From assembly GCF_025628985.1 (NCBI RefSeq), contig NZ_JAOTEM010000003.1, positions 124,001 through 188,000 of the forward strand: 64,000 bases of DNA. Direction: 5' to 3'. The position numbers and the translations under genes are program-made. Shown in pieces: positions 61,432-64,000 of this stretch. The notes under the pieces are model-generated. The model worked only from the letters and a program-made list of their open reading frames with translations. It was not told where the DNA came from and made no database searches. Every line of letters starts with the position of its first letter. Position 1 is the first letter of the stretch. Origin of the DNA: Chryseobacterium edaphi (lineage in GTDB: Bacteria; Bacteroidota; Bacteroidia; Flavobacteriales; Weeksellaceae).

Positions 61432-61461
61432 AAACCATCCTTTTCTGAGGATGGTTTTTTT
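61432..61461 (+). terminator. Terminator of tRNA-Gln copy 2
   Basis: AACCATCCTT with AGGATGGTT and a T7 tract; the loop differs from copy 1. Confidence 0.85.
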
Positions 61462-61462
61462 A

Positions 61463-61967
61463 TCTCATCAATCTTTCAAACTTGAAGTTTTATTCCAAAA
61501 CTTTTAATCAAATTTCCCAAAAAAATTCTCTTGGTAACAAAAGCAAATCTGCTTACGTAAAAGTCTTATGCTTTAAATTAACAACAATATTCTGAATACA
61601 GATAATTGCCCAGTTATCTTCAATCAAATCCTTATTTGACCCACATTAATACTAGGTGAAAAAATTCATCAGCGGTTAAAGTATTTAAATCCTAATATTT
61701 GAAATAATTTAACCTCTCATAGCAGATTTAATCTCTTAATTTTATTGAATTTAACATGATTTTATGCGGGTTGGCAAACATATTGCAGGTATTTTTTATC
61801 AAAAGTTTTTCTTTTAAACTAAATCATAAAAAGATAATCATGAAAACATTCCTATATTCTTATTTTTCAATTGATAAAACTTAACATATAAGCACTTATA
61901 ATTAAGATAGGCTCAATATCTATCGTCCTTACAAGTAATTATTTATGTTATTCTAAATCGTAGAAAA
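61463..61967. other. 505-base non-coding gap before the TamB-like gene
   Basis: No long frame on either strand. It holds a sigma-54-like sequence at 61771-61787 and, 53 bases behind it, a 14-codon frame starting at ATG 61840. The rest is AT-rich without a recognisable RNA or terminator. Confidence 0.6.
61771..61787 (+). promoter_or_regulatory. Possible sigma-54-type promoter
   Basis: TTGGCAAACATATTGCA has the -24 GG and -12 GC in correct 12-base spacing with TTGGCA and TTGCA halves; only the usual CG after TGGCA is replaced by AA. It points towards the TamB-like gene. Confidence 0.35.
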
Positions 61968-64000
61968 TTGAAAAAAAAAATAAACTTTAAAAAAATCGTT
62001 AAAGGTATCATTATAACTATTATTTCGATACTGGTTATTATAATTCTCGCTATTTTCAGTCTGAGAATTCCTGCTGTTCAGAATTACGTTAAAGATAAAC
62101 TTGTCGTTTATCTTGAGAAAAAGATCAAAACAAAAGTAAGTCTTGAAAAAGTTTACATCGGCTTTCCAAACAGTCTTGTTATGGAAAATTTGTATTTGAA
62201 AGGTCAGAATATCGACACCCTTTTAGCCGTAAGAAAGTTTGATGTTGGTTTAGATATGTGGAAACTAATCAAATCAAAAGCGGATATTACGTCGGTTGAT
62301 CTTGAAGGTGTAAGAGCGAATGTCGTGAGAAAACCTGACGGAAAATTCAATTTTGATTATATCATTGATGCATTCGCAACTTCAGACAAAGAAGAAAGTA
62401 CATCGAAGCCTTTTATTATTTCTTTAGATAAAATTAAACTGAAAGATATTGGTTTGACCTTCAATGATCAACAATCAAAAAATGACATCAAGGTTTATTT
62501 CAATTCTTTCGACACTAGAGTAAAAACGTTTGATCTACAAAATAATTCTTATGCAGTTAATGATATTAATCTTGATGGATTAAAATTAAAACTGAAACAG
62601 GATTTCATAGAAGAAGTTGCAGATAATGTTGAGCAGAAAGTAGATTCTCTTAATCAGAAAAAACCAATGAAATTGGGCTTAAGCGGAATTAAACTGACCA
62701 ATTTCAACATTGATTATGGTGACGACAATACCAAAACATTTGCTAAAGTTCTTTTTAAAGAACTGAGCACCAATATTAATGATCTTGATCTTGAGAATAA
62801 ATCTTACAATGTCGGAAATGTTTATCTGACAGGTGCAAATATTAATGCCAATCTGTATCTTCCGACTGCAAATGCAAATCCTAAAGATACAAAACCTGAA
62901 AAGTCAACATCACCAAATTCAGCGAAGGAAAAAGCGATGAAAGTTCTTTTAGGAAAACTGATTTTTGATGATGTAAAAGTCGCGTACAACAACACCGCAG
63001 TTGCTCCAACAAAAAGCGGAATGGATTTTAACCATTTAAATTTTGCTAAATTAAATCTTGATGTTCGAAACTTCAAAATGGAAAACAATGGTTTTGCGGG
63101 AAGTGTAAAATCTGCCGAGATTCAGGAAGCAAGAGGTTTGAATGTTCAGAAATTCAATACTGATTTTGTGTATGAAGCAGAACAAGCTTATCTGAAAAAT
63201 CTTTATTTACAGACTCCGAAAACGGTTTTAAGAGACGAAATTATTCTTAATTACAACTCAATCGAACAGCTTTCTGCAAATCCTGGAGGTGTGAAAATCT
63301 CTGCAGACATCCGTGATTCTAAAATCGGGTTTTCAGATATTTTAAATTTGGTTCCGACCTTGCGAAATACCGCGCCGTTCAATAAATATCCGAATGCGAC
63401 TTTGAATGTGAATGCGATTTTGAAAGGAACAATTAATGATCTTGCTATTCAGAATCTGAAAGTTTCAGGGTTGGATCAATTGAAAGTTGCGGCTTCAGGA
63501 CGAATTAAAAATGCAATGAATCCTGATAATCTGTATTATGATTTAAAAATTGCAGAAGTTTCTTCATCTGCAAAGACGATTTATAATTTAGTTCCGAAAA
63601 ATACGATTCCTAAAAATATCACTTTACCATCATTCTTTACCATAAAAGGAACCGCAAAAGGAACAACAAAAGTTGTTGACACCAATTTACGCCTTACTTC
63701 AACTCTTGGAAATGCCGGAATTATTGCGAAGGTCGACATGCGGAGAAAAAACCGTGAATTGTATGATGTAAAAGCCAATCTTCAGAATTTACAGATCGGA
63801 AAAATCATTCAGAATAAAGATTTAGGATCAGTTACTGCTCAGATTTCAGCGAAAGGAGAAAGTTTTGACTTTAAAAATGCCAATGCCAATCTTAAAGGTT
63901 TTGTACAATCTGCAACTTACAAAGGTTACCGTTATCAAAACATGAATCTGGTAGGGAAAATCAACCGCGGAGCATATAATGTAATTCTTAATTCAAAAGA
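61968..64000 (+). CDS. TamB-like translocation/assembly protein, 3'-truncated by the window
   Basis: An open frame of 677 codons without stop. The start is TTG 61968, followed by an A10 run encoding lysines, then a single N-terminal helix (about 10-32) and a periplasmic AsmA/TamB-type beta-rich body. YVKDKLVVYLEKKIKTKVSLEKVYI near 40-65 is the common start of this superfamily, and long stretches of repeated beta-strands follow. TamB proteins span the periplasm and help insert outer-membrane proteins or move lipids. The next in-frame ATG lies beyond the helix, supporting TTG. Confidence 0.78.
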   Translation, partial: MKKKINFKKIVKGIIITIISILVIIILAIFSLRIPAVQNYVKDKLVVYLEKKIKTKVSLEKVYIGFPNSLVMENLYLKGQNIDTLLAVRKFDVGLDMWKLIKSKADITSVDLEGVRANVVRKPDGKFNFDYIIDAFATSDKEESTSKPFIISLDKIKLKDIGLTFNDQQSKNDIKVYFNSFDTRVKTFDLQNNSYAVNDINLDGLKLKLKQDFIEEVADNVEQKVDSLNQKKPMKLGLSGIKLTNFNIDYGDDNTKTFAKVLFKELSTNINDLDLENKSYNVGNVYLTGANINANLYLPTANANPKDTKPEKSTSPNSAKEKAMKVLLGKLIFDDVKVAYNNTAVAPTKSGMDFNHLNFAKLNLDVRNFKMENNGFAGSVKSAEIQEARGLNVQKFNTDFVYEAEQAYLKNLYLQTPKTVLRDEIILNYNSIEQLSANPGGVKISADIRDSKIGFSDILNLVPTLRNTAPFNKYPNATLNVNAILKGTINDLAIQNLKVSGLDQLKVAASGRIKNAMNPDNLYYDLKIAEVSSSAKTIYNLVPKNTIPKNITLPSFFTIKGTAKGTTKVVDTNLRLTSTLGNAGIIAKVDMRRKNRELYDVKANLQNLQIGKIIQNKDLGSVTAQISAKGESFDFKNANANLKGFVQSATYKGYRYQNMNLVGKINRGAYNVILNSK

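Noticed and set aside
61840..61884. 14-codon frame as a separate gene
   Set aside because: Too short to support as a gene by itself; it is mentioned only as a possible leader behind the sigma-54-like site.
62836..62852. Third sigma-54-like match, on the minus strand
   Set aside because: It lies inside the TamB-like coding region with no gene to drive. It shows that such matches arise by chance in this composition.
62822..63088. Minus-strand frames within 62822-63778
   Set aside because: They are opposite-strand readings of the TamB-like gene, with no signal of their own.

Overview
The window looks like a chromosomal segment of a flavobacterium of the Chryseobacterium type (Bacteroidota, Weeksellaceae-like). 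Reasons: AT-rich DNA; promoters of the Bacteroidota form (TTG, 19 bases, TAnnTTTG) in front of many genes; type IX secretion sorting domains; a TonB-dependent siderophore receptor; TamB- and lamin-tail-type proteins of flavobacterial flavour; a class II HMG-CoA reductase, as in the mevalonate pathway of Flavobacteriia; and an intergenic landscape full of small palindromic elements. No phage, insertion sequence, rRNA or CRISPR array is visible. The only clear accessory module is a ParDE-type toxin-antitoxin pair.

Layout. 1-7 kb: end of a DUF4403 gene, RDD membrane protein, tRNA-Cys, a glycine-zipper lipoprotein, a large polytopic membrane protein, aroC followed by two thioredoxin-fold genes, and a YkvA protein. 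7-17 kb: a fused UMP synthase of eukaryote-like type, an M1-like envelope protein, two tandem lamin-tail proteins with type IX sorting domains, and a 1077-residue outer-membrane protein. 17-21 kb: a TPP riboswitch driving a tightly overlapped four-gene operon (SAM methyltransferase, PurM/HypE-type kinase-like protein, ThiE-like protein, Trm112-like zinc protein), then a dihydrouridine synthase. 21-30 kb: deoC with an Lrp regulator, an endonuclease/phosphatase-fold protein, trmD with an NDH-2 oxidoreductase, a GH25 lysozyme and a carboxypeptidase-regulatory/hydrolase fusion. 30-41 kb: ABC-F ATPase, Gfo/Idh oxidoreductase, siderophore receptor with a PepSY-type partner, 1-Cys peroxiredoxin, MscS channel, and a pfkA-gapA operon. 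41-47 kb: a TIGR03915/TIGR03916 putative DNA-repair pair split by the toxin-antitoxin module, then HMG-CoA reductase. 47-64 kb: ClC channel, sucC, an MpaB-type oxygenase, recA, htpG, hydrolases, an SDR, a deoxyhypusine-synthase-family enzyme, arfB, menE, duplicated tRNA-Gln units and the start of a TamB-like gene that runs off the end.

The most interesting region is the TPP-riboswitch operon at 17.1-20.0 kb. It contains a thiamin-like core (ThiE fold plus a ThiL/HypE-superfamily protein) together with a methyltransferase and a small Trm112-like protein, a protein type known elsewhere as an activator of methyltransferases. Behind the aptamer lies a long hairpin that would bury the first gene's initiation region. 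This looks like a thiamin-regulated pathway whose methylation step I cannot assign to a known route.

Several start codons were moved from the longest possible frame because the upstream TTG or GTG falls inside a promoter box or in front of a good signal peptide. Four genes missed by simple long-ORF criteria are given: three of 48-52 codons, and the 3'-open TamB-like gene.
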